DNA of 64,000 bases, from NCBI GenBank assembly GCA_036898135.1, contig CM072525.1, forward strand, positions 53,820,299 through 53,884,298, given 5' to 3'. The stretch's first letter is position 1. Each line of letters opens with the position of its first letter. Position numbers and translations under genes: made by a program. Shown one piece after another: positions 29,601-40,917 of the stretch. This stretch comes from Oncomelania hupensis (lineage: Eukaryota; Mollusca; Gastropoda; Littorinimorpha; Pomatiopsidae). The notes under the pieces are model-generated. The model saw only the letters and a program-made list of their open reading frames with translations, was not told where the DNA came from and ran no database searches.

Positions 29601-30343
29601 CCTTTGCAACAGCGTTAACCTGATTTTTGTTCTGTTTATACAGCTGAGCTCAAGGCAATTCATCTAGCTCTGAAACAGGTTTATCAATCCAAAAGAACCT
29701 CGTTTTTAATCATGTCCGATTCACTGTCAGCACTCCAGGCTCTTTCCACGAGAAAGATATCGCACCCTTTTCTGGCAGAGATCCATGATCTCCATACACA
29801 ACTTGTTTCTGAGGGTAAAAAGATAGTTTTTATGTGGGTCCCTGGTCACATGGGCATCCTCGGCAACATTGCAGTGGACAAAGCGGCTAAAGATGCTCTG
29901 CATCTCGATTTGCCTCCAGAGATTTTCCAGTTTGTGCCCTATTCTGACCTACGTTGTATGATTGGATCTTATTGTAAACGACTGTGGCAGACTGACTGGT
30001 CTAACCATATCAACAACAAATTATTTCAAATTCTTCCCGATTTGTCTGCTTCTTTGCCTAACCTTGCATCCTTTCGCAAAGAAGAAAAAGTTTTGTCTCG
30101 CCTTCATATTGGGCATACTTATGTCACCCACAGTTTCCTTTTAAAAGTAAAAGAACCACCATGGTGCTTTGCATGTGATCATTTTTTTTCCGTTCGCCAT
30201 GTTATGTCTGAGTGTGCTGATCTGATTGAGGAAAGAGAAACATATTTTGGTTCAATACCTTTCAAAGAGATTTTTAAAGTATGTAATGGTCAACATCTGT
30301 TTCAAGTTTTACATGATGTTGGTTTGTTTTATCGCATATAAAT
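26654..30343 (+). pseudogene. LINE ORF2: endonuclease, reverse transcriptase, RNase H, broken
   Basis: The ATG at 26654 starts the endonuclease (MAILQWNIRGIRSNYEEL), stopped at 26753. It continues with LLLGDFNGRSPLWGSD and DISIF, and ends LHGSDHLPVLLKHD. A frameshift in the A run near 27780 leads into RT: RKAIIAPIPKPGKDHTNPTN, IMFDLEKAYDTTW, MGVPQGSILSPLLFNIKINN and the catalytic SLFVDDFAL. TAG at 29490 and TAA at 29616 interrupt the RNase H, whose residues are seen in LFTDGSKKG, YTAELKAIHLAL, IMSDSLSAL and GNIAVDKAAKDAL. The protein ends with a CX2C-type finger, CFACDHFFSVRHVMSEC. Confidence 0.85.
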
Positions 30344-30606
30344 CATATCCACATGTTTTGTTTAGTTAGGATTTTATTGATAGGACTGAATTTAGTGATT
30401 TGATTGAAGAAAAAGAATATATTTTTAATACATCAGTTTTAAAGAAGACTCTTAAAAAGGTGTCATGTGAAAGTTTGTTTGAGTATTTAAGAGTAACAGG
30501 CTTGTTTTTTAAGATTTGAATTATTTTATAATATTTTAAGATAACGTCTCTCTGGTCCTGATTTGGCTCGGAAGAGTCCGCTGGACCTAAAGGAATAATC
30601 TTGTAT

Positions 30607-31186
30607 TGTATCCCCCGTTGGGGTGCCGGGGTTTCAGTATAAATAGTATCCCCACTTTCTGGAAATTTAGTGCTTTAAATTCCCACTGTCGCTGTCTTTC
30701 TCATTTGCTCTTTCTCATTCCTGCTCTGTTCTATCAATCTGCTATACTATCTTCTTCTTCACTATACCAGTCACCTACCTTTTTTCTTGAAAACTGTTCC
30801 GGGACAAGACTCCTTATTTGTGTATGAGGTCTGTTGGATCAGCTTTGGGATATTGGACGCTTTCTGCCAGGTGGTCACTATGGCTTCCTATGATGTTATT
30901 ATTTAGCAATGTAGGCATTATATATATATATGTATTTTGTTGATATTTTATGTTTGTATTCTATTTTGTTTTTGTAAACGGGGCTTCGATAAATTAGAGT
31001 ACAGCCTCAGCGTCCCCTGCGTGGGATGTCTTTATTGTAAAGTGACTGGCTGGTGGACAGCTTTCAGTTTTACCAGTAGGGTTGTTTCAGCAGATCTTTT
31101 ATGCGGATCAGGGGTTGTCCCGTCCTTATTTGGATCGGAAGAGTCCGCTGGACCTAAAGCAATAATCAGGTAATGTAATGTAATAC
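30607..31186 (+). repeat. Retroposon family A, full-length copy abutting the LINE 3' end
   Basis: It starts CCCGTTGGGGTGCCGGGG, has TATAAATAG 20 bp on, and ends GGATCGGAAGAGTCCGCTGG and ACCTAAAGCAATAATC with a TAATG-repeat tail. Its last about 45 bases are nearly the same as the end of the LINE just upstream (30545-30600), so the LINE machinery probably mobilises it. It has no coding capacity. Confidence 0.85.
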
Positions 31187-31418
31187 AATGACAAACTGTG
31201 ACATAAACATGTATGATGACACTGCTTGCATACAATGACATACAGTGACGTGAACATGTATGATGACACTGCCTGCATACAATGACATACTGTGACGTGA
31301 ACATGTATGATGACACTGCCTGCATACAATGACATACCGTGACGTGAACATGTATGATGACACTGCCTGCATACAATGACATACTGTGACGTGAACATGT
31401 ATGATGAAACCTGCCTTG
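31186..31418. repeat. 47-bp minisatellite, about five units
   Basis: GCATACAATGACATAC recurs at 31228, 31275, 31322 and 31369. The unit includes GTGACGTGAACATGTATGAT. It follows the family A tail directly. Confidence 0.95.
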
Positions 31419-31445
31419 ACGTTAGACTTTGTGTTTGTTGGTCAG

Positions 31446-31523
31446 GTTCCGGGTGTACCTCGGCACGAAGTACACGTACGTCATACACCGCGTACATTTT
31501 GACACCCCCGAGGAGCAACACAG
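31446..31523 (+). other. Candidate host exon
   Basis: Acceptor TTGTTGGTCAG, donor CACAGTCAGT. One frame reads FRVYLGTKYTYVIHRVHFDT and PEEQH, GC-rich compared with its surroundings. No family is recognised and no partner exon found. Confidence 0.35.
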
Positions 31524-31767
31524 TCAGTACAATAGTATAACGTTGTTACTCCAATGTATAGAAATGTATGTAATGTATGTATGTAATGTATGCATGTATG
31601 TAATGTATGTATGTAATGTATGTAATGTATGTAATGTATGTAATGTATGTATGTAATTTATGTAATGTATGTATGTAATGTATATATGTAATATATGTAT
31701 GCAATGTATGTAATGTATGTATGTAATGTAATGTATGTATGTAATGTATGTATATAATGTATGTATG

Positions 31768-32482
31768 CAGGGATCAGTTTACTAGCGCGCCCTGCGCCAT
31801 TGACGCATAAAAATTCAAAATGACCCATCTACAATTCTTGCCAGGGGCCGAATGGCGTTTCGATTTTTGGTACCAGTGCGCCACCACAATAACAGTGCAC
31901 TGTATTGGAGGCGACAAACGTGCTTTTGCTAAGGCAAGTTCAGCGATTGGCTATGAGGGCCCGGATGTTGATCTTTCAGCCAATAAGAAGTGTTGTATGA
32001 TTCTTCCAAATCAGAATTTGCTATCGTCTGCGCGTATGTTGTGTCCGTGCAAGGAGGATTTTGTGTTTTTTTTTGTGCCGCTTTGAAAATGCCCCCCCCC
32101 ACCCCCCCCCCCCCAAAAAAAAAAAAAACAACAAAAAAACAAAACAAACAAACAAACAAACAAACAAACTTGAGGTAGGACAGTCTAGACTGCCGTTTGC
32201 TGCTGTTAAACTACAGTCTACCGCCTCTAATCCTACGCAAGATGATTGTGTGAGCCCCGAGTCAAGTCAAAATACTAATCCCTGTTCTGGTTAGTGTTTT
32301 GTTGGTAAACATGCTTCACAACACATGCACACTCACAATAATCTATTTTGTTTTAATTTCTGTAAAAATATCTCCAGGTTATCTTTTACATGTACGTAAA
32401 TTACTGCTGAAATCATGGCCCATTGAAATTTGATCTGAGGGGCCCAATGGCCCATAGCTTTTTTGTGTCAGGCTGAACCCTG
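31768..32482. mobile_element. hAT-like non-autonomous DNA element (715 bp)
   Basis: The ends are CAGGGATCAG and CTGAACCCTG, an imperfect terminal inverted repeat of the hAT type. The TSD cannot be read because both flanks are microsatellite. It includes a C-rich then A-rich tract at 32092-32170. Two short plus-strand frames (31820-32086 and the Ser/Thr-rich end at 32168-32294) may be transposase remnants or chance. Confidence 0.6.
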
Positions 32483-32506
32483 TGTATGTAATGTATGTAT
32501 GTAATG

Positions 32507-34084
32507 TGTCACGAAGAGAGGGGTTGGGGGATGGGGGTAAGCTCTTAATCTCTCGCGCTGTATTACCTCCTTTGATAGGTTAATGGTGCGATGACATTCA
32601 AGAGATTAATGCTAGGCCAACTAACTATACGAGGGACAGACAGAGAATAGGCGAGATGGAGGGAAGACTCTACTAGTTAAGAAATTCAAATTCAAAGGCC
32701 AGTCAGGGTAAATGCACTTCTTAACTATTTACTTTTATTAATTTGAATTGGGGAGTCTAGGTCAAATTATTCTAACGTGAGTCATTGGCAAAGCGTCTTT
32801 CAGTAAGGAGTAGTTCGGTGATATTCTGGGTAGTCAATACCGGGGGTACTAGAGCTACTGTAGACTGATTTCATCACAGGGCGAGAGTGTATCTGTATGG
32901 TTTCAGGGGTCTCTCTGATAATCTGGCGAGTGGGGATTCTCGTAGGCTAATCACTTAGCTCGGTACTGCAGAGCGGCGATTGGTCCTGGATACTCTGGGT
33001 GGCTTGTTTATCTGGGTTCGCGTGGCGTGGGGGCGGTGATGATGCAGGTCAGTTGGTCACGCGGTGACGCATCGATCACGAGTGATAGTCTTGTGATGGT
33101 ACAGGCCTAGAATTCGGCTTTCGTAGCTAGCCGTCTAGAAAATGGCGAAGTCCCGAGTCACGCTTCTCATTGACCTCCTGGGTTGTCAGGGGCCTGCAGC
33201 GGGTCAGCGACTGGGAGATGATACAAGGCCGGGGTGATTCGTCCGGTACAGGAACCCGTCTGTAATGTAATACAGACTCTGTATCAGCGGGGGATAGGGA
33301 TAGACTGGATTCAGGGCCTGTGGTACAATCGCCCTTCTCAGAATTCAAATTGGTTGACCGGTCAAGGTTTGAGCCGGTGCATATACCAACAGTCAAACAA
33401 TGCAACTAGATTTACTGGGCCAAAGTGGAGTTTATTGGCAGCCGCTAGTATAAGATACCTTCAGCGCATTAGGACGGGGTTGGCAACAGGGGCGAATATT
33501 TATACATGGGAGCATGGTGGAAAGCAAATGCAAGGGTACAGGGCAAAGGGGTTGTAGTGGGGACTTTAATCTATGCGGAGGGACAGCATGGCATGTGGTA
33601 TTTACACATGGGGCTAACGGAGCATACAAGCATAAATCCAAACATGTCATGGGTCATATACAAGGTAGAAAATATGTGCAAGGGATAAATACAAGTCACA
33701 GCAACACATCAAGGCAAAACTATAAACATGAACATACATATCGACAGGACGCATGAACATGATGGGCGAACGACGGGTGATGGGTCTGCTATATGACAAA
33801 GAGTAAGTTCCCTCTCTTACCTTGACTTAAGACGGGTGGAAGCACACGGGTACTGTCGAAGCTCAGAGGTCACTCGGTGATGGAGACGTGTCTTTGGACA
33901 GGTTGTGACTTCAAGGCAGGAAGGCTGGGATCTGACACTAAGTCAGGTTCTGTGCCAGGCTTTAAGGCGATGCCCCGGGGGGCGGGGCTTAAGCGACTGG
34001 GCGAGCGAGCCTGCTAGAGATGGCTGAGTGTGTGGAATGACTGTGGCTAGCCTACGTCAGAGGGTGATTGCACGCCTTGTTACA
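32507..34084. mobile_element. Solo LTR (1578 bp)
   Basis: It begins TGTCACGAAGAG and ends GCCTTGTTACA, flanked by the 5-bp duplication TAATG (32502-32506 and 34085-34089). TG...CA ends and a 5-bp duplication are the marks of an LTR retrotransposon. No internal coding region or second LTR is present, so it is probably a solo LTR. Because the flank is a repeat containing TAATG, the duplication alone is weak evidence. Confidence 0.6.
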
Positions 34085-34150
34085 TAATGTATATATGTAA
34101 TGTGTGTATGTAATGTATGTATGTAATGTATGTAATGTATGTATGTAATG

Positions 34151-34252
34151 TTGATGTGCGCATGTTAGATTTTGTAAATTGTTTATGTTACATCAGTACA
34201 ACTTATGTTAATCTGATGAATAAAAATTGATGCAACAACAACAACAACAACA
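34151..34252 (+). mobile_element. Short retroposon 3' end with (CAA)n tail
   Basis: About 100 bp ending GATGAATAAAAATTGATG followed by (CAA)n, inserted in the TGTAATG microsatellite. It looks like a severely 5'-truncated LINE or SINE. Confidence 0.5.
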
Positions 34253-34309
34253 GTATGTAATGTATGTATGTAATCACCCACCCACCCCTAAAAAAAGAAG
34301 AAAAAAAAG

Positions 34310-35250
34310 TATTTCCCCGATTTTTGCAAATCTGTTTGAGACGAGTCCTGAATAGCCCAAAAATGGCATTAAAAAACAAAATTGTCCGCCGTCTGTCTGT
34401 GCAAAACTTGCAAGTGGATTAATATATCACCATCTTTCAACTATCACAACCAAACTTAGTAAGATAATGTATATTCATGAGTCCTCAGAAATGATCTGTG
34501 AATGAATGACTTCACTTTAAAGTCAAGGTCAAAAAGTCAACAAATGTTAGTCACAAAATTAAAACTTTTAACAAAATTTCATTTTTGTCCTAAGTTATTA
34601 AAATTTAACTTTTGGTATTTTTTAGGCATAATATATATCACTGAGACACACATTCTATCCAATTTGGTCAACATCACTCCAAGGTCAAGGTCCAAAATCA
34701 GTTACTATAGATACTTTGAAGTGACCTTGACACTAAACTATGAGAGATATGAAGTCCAAACGCTTTGTGTTTAGAGATTAATAAGTTAATAATTGTTTAT
34801 AGGGTCTAGAGGACTGCATAGAGCCGGATCAGGACCACGTGTTTAGAGATGATAGGTTGATCTTTTATAGATGTTCTTTTTTGCCTTGATCTCGATGATC
34901 AAGGTCATTTTAAGCCTTGCAAAAAAATACAAACCATAGGTCATTGTACAGTGGAATGGCTCTATTTAATCCATACTACACAACAACATTGGGTTATTTG
35001 ATTATACATGGTATACAAGAGGTCATGTGAAGGTCAAAATCATCCCAAGGTCAAGATCAATTAAGTCAAGGTCATCTGAAGTCAAGGTCATCTCAAGGTC
35101 AAGAGCATAGAAAAATCAGTCGGTATTAATTTGCATTTTAATGCCACCATTTCATGTTGTTTTTTTATAAGCTATCATTTTCATGTTAAATACTGCAAGT
35201 TCCACAAGGAGCATTGGGGTCATATGGGATTTGCTCTTCTAGTTTTTATT
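34310..35250. repeat. Interspersed AAGGTCA-rich repeat, long copy
   Basis: The 5' part (CAAAACTTGCAAGTGGATTA, GTGAATGAATGAC) recurs at 54050-54260. The 3' part (AAGGTCATCTCAAGGTCAAG, GGGATTTGCTCTTCTAGTTT) recurs at 45640-45795. Between them are many AAGGTCAAGGTCA words. A family-A-like fragment (AGGGTCTAGAGGACTGCATA) is embedded at about 34790-34845. No coding capacity. Confidence 0.7.
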
Positions 35251-35469
35251 TAGTTATTTATTTTGCGGAATTTTCTCTAAAACTAATGGACAGATTTATT
35301 TGAAACTTGGTATTTAGTTAGAAAGTAGTTAACTACCAGGTGACGTATGCATTGTTATGCATATTGGATGACATCATCATGATAAACGTCATAACTTGTG
35401 AGTTGTGTTGTTTTTTAATAATCCTATTTTCCCCAAAGTACTGGAAGGATTTGGTTCAATTCTGGTATG

Positions 35470-36516
35470 TGTGACGAGATTACTAGTTTTACCCTGCTTA
35501 CTTTACGATGTAGCCTTGTATAGTTAGTTAATCTTAGAATGTTAATGTTAGGCTGCAGCAGACGATGGAAGTAATCAAGCGTAGCAATGGTATACTGCCG
35601 ATTACACACAGTGGTAGTTGACGGTAGTAGCGCAGGCAATGATATTATCGTAGCTACGTTAGGCGAGTCGATTACCCGCCAATGGGAACACAGTTTAAAA
35701 TGGAATCAACCAGGTCTGGCTGATTCAAACAGAGACACAGAACGGCAGTCGTGTTTGAACCGAGGAGCAGTAAACAGCTACACAGTTAGCAGTACTATCT
35801 CTCCAGAAAAGACTAGGATGCAGTACTTGTGAAAATCCGAATTCACTCAAGTAGCCACTGCCTGACATTGTCGAGAGGACGATCAGGCGTTATGTAGTGA
35901 GCCCAACACAGCAACAGACGAAACCACGTCGACGCGTACGTTGGCTGCCGAGGTATCCCCAGCATTGAGCGAGGAAAGCCCACCAGTCTAACCACAGGGG
36001 AGAAAACAGGAAGAAGACAACACAGATTGTCAGGAAACAGACCACAACACAGCACGTTGGACTCTCAGTTAAGTAAATAGCCGTCAGTGCACGAAAACTG
36101 AGAGCTACAGGACCACAGTAGTCCACTCGTCATGAACTTTAGTGTCCAGTGCCCTAGGATGGGACATTAGCTGCATAGACTATCAGCGATCGAATCATTC
36201 GCAATGACATATGACTTTTTAAGGTAGATTAGTACATCGAAGAGCTTGTATAGAGTAGAAAAAATAAATGTGTGATGTTTATTGTTATCAAGTGGCTGGA
36301 CTACATATAATTCATAGCCGTGTGAAAGCTAGTGTGACAGTAATCCTTTACCATTTTTCTATCTATCTCTGTACCCCAGCCTTAACACAGACCGAGCTAA
36401 AGAAATAAATGTATTAAATTCACCGGGTGACTCACTAGCGGTTCCCACAGAATAAAGCGTGAGGGTTACAGCATTCCATTCTGCAGAGCCCAGCAACAAA
36501 TAAACCCCACGTTACA
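35470..36516. mobile_element. Solo LTR (1047 bp)
   Basis: It starts TGTGACGAGATTACTAG and ends CCCCACGTTACA, with a 5-bp duplication GTATG at 35465-35469 and 36517-36521. AATAAA-type signals occur near the right end (AAATAAATG, GAATAAAGCG). No internal region or partner LTR is seen. The unique-sequence flank makes this call stronger than the one at 32507. Confidence 0.75.
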
Positions 36517-36784
36517 GTATGTACTTAGACTTACCTGTTATAAAACCTACCTTATGCAAATGGAATGACGTAATCATAGTGACCTCATATATAAAGAATA
36601 GATATGTTAAACTTACGTAATTAGAGTGTACAGATGCCTTGAGCCTAAAACCAAACTATGGTATATTAAGTGACATAATCGATGTGACTTAAAACTTTGG
36701 ATGTAATTAGCGTGTAGGCTTACAAATGCCTTGCTTACTTTACATGTATTATTATTTTTTTAACTAAAAAAATAGTTTTTAGGT

Positions 36785-38645
36785 CTTTCACAACAGCGCA
36801 ATCGGGAACCTGTTCACAACAACAATCGGCGTGCGTCAAGGATGCCTACTCTATTCAACACTCTTCACCATCTTTCTGGAGCGCATCATGTCAGGTGCCC
36901 TTACAGAAGGCCTACCAGACTGTGAAGCAGTTGACAAGTGTTAAACTGCCCAAGGCCTCCACCATCCAAAGCAGATCTGGCACATGCCTTACAGAAGAAG
37001 AAGAAGTTTTGGATAAATGGACAGAGTACTGCTCTGTCCTTTACAACCACACACCGAACTGAGACCCATCAGTTATAGCATGTCCCCAATACAGAGAAGA
37101 AGAAGAAATCCTCCCAATTCTCGGATAAGAGGTTGAGGCAGCAGTGCAATCGCTGAAGAAAAGGGAAGTCAGCGGGAGTGGACTCCACATCCGCAGAATT
37201 GCTTCAAGGAGGAGGAGAAGCAATCATTGACGCCCTCAGCATTATCTGTAACACGATCTGGCAGAGTGGGGAGTTGCCTACACCAAGGACCCAGTCACTT
37301 GTCATCACTCTTCCCAAAACGGGTAATCTTCAGGAGTGTGAAAATTACAGCATCATCGGCCTCATCAGCCATCCCAGCAAAGTCCTCCTGAAAAAAATAC
37401 TCAACAGGTTGAAACCCCAAGCTGACCAAAGCATAGCTGAAGAACAAGCACGAATCAGGGCAAGGCGAAGTATCACTAAACAGACTTTCAACTTCAGAAG
37501 AATCTGTGAGAAATATCTAAAGCATCACCAACATCTATATCATGTGTTTGTAGATTTCAAGAAAGCGTTTGACCGAGTCTGGCATGCAGCTCTGTGAGCA
37601 CAAATCAGCCCTAACATTATTAAAGTCTTCAAAATCCCTTATGACAAGCCTACCAGTGCAGCCTCTACAACAGCGCTATCTGGAACTGGTTCAGAACAAC
37701 AATCGGTGTGCGTCAAGGATGCCTACTCTCTCCAACACTCTTCAACATTTTCCTAGAGCGCATCATGTCATATGCCCTTGCAGATCACAAATAGCATAGG
37801 CGGTAGAGCAATCTCCAACTTCCGTTTTGCGGATGACATTGATGGATTGGCTGGACAGGATCAAGAACTTGAACAACTGATATAGAGGTTTGACACCAAC
37901 TCCATAGCCTTTGGAATGGAAATAAGTGCAGAGAAGACCAAAATGATGACCAACAACACCAATGGCATCAACGCGGACATCAAAGTCCAAGGCCAATCCC
38001 TCAACACAGTGCATAGCTTCAAATATTTCATAGCCATTGTATCAGACAATGGGTCCGACAGAAGTCCTCTCCAGGATCGCACGAACAATTGCTGCCATGA
38101 CAAGGTTGAAGCTCGTCTGGATAGACAGGACCATCAGTCTACACTCCAATGTAAGGCTGCTGCGTTCCCTTGTCATCTCTTTCTTCCTATATGCTTTCGA
38201 ACATAGACCCTCACATCACAACGAAGAATACAAAACATGGAGATGAGCTGCTACAGAAGACTTCTGGGCATTTCCTATACCCAGCACATCACCAACGACG
38301 ATGTCCGACAGACCATCAACAAGCCATTGGACAACACGATGACATGCTCACGGTGGTGAGAAACGGAAACTCCGATGTTATGGCCACGTCACCAGAGCAT
38401 CAGGCCTTGCAAAGACTCTCATGCAAAGCACGGTGCAGGGAGGCAAGAGAAGATGGAGACAGAAAAAGAGGTGGGAGGACAACATTCGAAAATGGACTGG
38501 CTTGACACTGAGTGAGGTCATGCGGATTGCTGAGGACAGAGAAAGATGGAGTACGCTGGTTAAACGATCATCTGTAGTGTCCCAGCGACCTTCGAGTTAC
38601 GGGATTGGATATGGAAAGGGTAGGAAACACGTGTCAGGGAACTAG
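36785..38645 (+). mobile_element. RTE-like LINE, decayed copy
   Basis: The fossil opens with a stray RT piece (TTIGVRQGCLLYSTLFTIFL, 36820-36880). It then has the N-terminal RT at 37178-37597 (ELPTPRTQSLVITLPKTG, HVFVDFKKAFDRVWHAAL), a second GVRQGCLLSPTL segment, FRFADDIDGLAGQDQELEQL at about 37820-37880, and the thumb region. The C-terminus (TLSEVMRIAEDRERW) ends at 38645. Multiple frameshifts separate these. The two GVRQGC segments imply two joined copies or an internal duplication. Confidence 0.8.
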
Positions 38646-39939
38646 GGTCAAAGATGGTGTTCTAAAAATTCACTTGCACGCATTCATATAATTTTCAACG
38701 AATCTAAGTGATAAAACGTAATTTGTATATTCATTTATTCTATAAACACACAAACATCGACAACAATGACGTTTAAGAAAATACAATAATTAGTATTTTA
38801 AAGGTTATATTTCTGTATAATCAAAATGAAATTTCTTTCTATTGGGTTATCACACACTGGTCAGGCGTAAATCGTCGAAATGAAATAGTTAGTTGAATAT
38901 AAGATTACTGGAAACAGTGTCTTCAGATTCTTGTAGAGCAGGTTAATTAAAAACAGCATCCGTCGGTCCGTGAAAATCAGCTAATAAGATAAGTGCAAAT
39001 AGTTCCCTTCTTTCACTGCAGATCCAAATAGATTAAAACAATCCTCCAATCACTGTGGATTCACATAGATGACAAACAATTCTCCGATCATTATAGATTA
39101 GGATAAATGAAAATAGTATCTGTCCATCACCCATATGATTTTGTCTTATTGGTCCGAGGTGATGTTTGATTGAAGTCATGAACTGAAGGTCAATGATGAA
39201 TCGATGAAACCAGAGAAAATGCGCTGGATATAGTTTGAATTTATGTAAATATGATCACCGTTTAGTTATCATAACTCATCACAAGAATTATTGTAGAAAG
39301 AATCACTGAAATCAAGAATCTTCATGTTTATCCAATTTTGCCAACTACAAGCACAGGCACTAGAAATAACAATTATAACCACTCAATTTGAAATCGTCAC
39401 TTTGTGACAACTAGTAAGTTGTACGAGAACTTATAAGTTAGGAGACACGTATCCGAGAACTAATAAGGTAGGAAACACGTGTCAGTGAAGTAAAAAGTTA
39501 GTAAAGACGTGTTGTTCAAGACCGGGAGTGGACTTTTGCAGTCAAGTGGCTGGCGGAGAGCGGCTACGTGGTGTGGATATCAAATAGATTAACGGAGAAG
39601 ACAGCGTCGCGGCAGGTTGACGCCAGAGCGTGTTTCCAGCACAAACCTCCAGTGGTCTGTTTTGTGGAAATTTTGAAATAGTATGCTGGGAGCCTATGGT
39701 AATATTCAATTCATTTATTTCGTTTTTGTTCACAACACATTGATGTTAGATAAAATAATAGACAAGCTTATGGTAAATAATGCTGCCGTTGCTGCAGCTG
39801 CTGCTGCTGATGATTGATGTTGATAGTGATAATGATGATGTTGATTGTGATGATGATGATAATGACGATGATATGAGGATAATGACGATGATGATGCTGA
39901 GCATAGACTGCATTGTTGTTTATGGCGCAAAAAAAGAGC

Positions 39940-39976
<37 letters not shown>

Positions 39977-39985
39977 CTAGATACT
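38646..39985. other. Intergenic DNA with degenerate short tandem repeats and a poly(A) tract
   Basis: No gene is supported. At about 39420-39520 three roughly 34-bp units (GAGAACTTATAAGTTAGGAG, GAGAACTAATAAGGTAGGAA and a third) follow one another. The third region shares GTAGGAAACACGTGTCAG with the LINE end at 38617. A 35-base A run lies at about 39939-39973, bounded by AGAGCTCT and AGCTCT. Confidence 0.45.
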
Positions 39986-39989
39986 CAAA

Positions 39990-40230
39990 CAAGAGTTAGG
40001 AATTTGTGGTTAATGCCTTTTTCTACTGGAAGCCAGTGAAGATCACAAAGGACAATGTGGGTTGCCCTACGCTCGCTACAATATTGACAGCTGTAATTTG
40101 AACACGTTGAAGCCTGATTAGTTCTAATCGGATATGCCACAAAGACATTCTAGCCACTGTCATGGATTGCCGCCCAATCTCCAGTAGACTCATTATCATC
40201 CGTCTGAAATGACGAGGTCTGAGACTCTTG
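39990..40230 (-). mobile_element. L2/CR1-like LINE C-terminal fossil
   Basis: The minus strand carries a decayed form of the RLQRVQ...HWLPV region (RLQRVQITAVN and, in another frame, LHWLPVEKG). It is too broken to give more. Confidence 0.45.
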
Positions 40231-40234
40231 GAGT

Positions 40235-40651
40235 TTGCCAGATACATACAACAATCTGATACTGGCCAACAAATTTGGTCTTAACAAAAAGTCCAGACGA
40301 GAAAAACAGTGCCAGCGGGGAGCACCACATCATGAGTACATCATGGTCAAGACAAGCTTCAGATCAAGCGTCAAAATTGGCAAGACACGCACTTTTCCAG
40401 GAGCAGACATCGGAAGTGACCACGATCTCGTGACGATGTCTTTCCGGCTCCATCTGAAGAGAGTAAATACAGCAAAGTGCACCAGACTGAAGTTCGACCT
40501 GGACAAACTGCAAGACCCGGAGGTGGCAGAAATATTCCTAGCTACAATTGGAGGAAAATTTGCACCACTGCTCTTTTTGGGAGCTTGTGAGGTAGATGTC
40601 AACACCATGGCCACCACCTTCAAATCAGCTGTGACAGATGCCGCCACTTAG
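40235..40651 (+). mobile_element. RTE-like LINE endonuclease fragment
   Basis: A 138-codon frame with HEYIMVKTSFRSSVKIGKTR, FPGADIGSDHDLVTMSFRLH and FDLDKLQDPEVAEIFLATIG. GSDHDLV is the C-terminal catalytic motif of apurinic-type LINE endonucleases. It probably belongs to the same family as 36.8-38.6 kb. Confidence 0.7.
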
Positions 40652-40917
40652 ACCCTGGGCATTCCAGTCGCCTTGCACTATGACTATGTCCTTCCTTGGC
40701 ACTTGGTCAAGGATAGCCTGCTGATGTTCATAGAAATCCTCGACTTCGCTGTCGTCATAATAATAATAATAATAATAATAAATTGCATTTCTACAACGCA
40801 TTTTTCATTAGAATAACAACTCAATGCGCTTACACACATCATTCGTACGCATCATCACAACATTCGCACTACATCATGTACAGCATCATTGAGAAAGTAT
40901 TATTACTGTTCATACTA

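Larger units (their letters stand above)
24890..30603 (+). mobile_element. Near full-length I/Nimb-like non-LTR retrotransposon
   Basis: A GC-rich leader (24890-25168) precedes ORF1 (25169-26600), ORF2 (26654-30343) and a 3' UTR. The element ends at about 30603 with TTTGGCTCGGAAGAGTCCGC and GGACCTAAAGGAATAATC. ORF2 combines an apurinic-type endonuclease, reverse transcriptase and RNase H, and ORF1 carries CCHC zinc knuckles. This is the I superfamily plan; Nimb is my best guess for the clade. Stops and frameshifts make it inactive. A 5'-truncated copy of its 3' end lies at 50.3-50.53 kb. Confidence 0.85.
31556..34275. repeat. TGTAATGTA microsatellite invaded by three insertions
   Basis: Runs of ATGTATGTAATG occur at 31560-31767, 32483-32506, 34085-34150 and 34253-34275. 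Between them lie a hAT-like element, a solo LTR and a short retroposon tail, so one original tract has been split three times. Confidence 0.85.

Noticed and set aside
31126..31521. Minus-strand frame of 131 codons with Cys/His repeats
   Set aside because: It translates the 47-bp minisatellite; the periodic SSYMFTSQYVIVCRQCHHTC is a by-product of the repeat.
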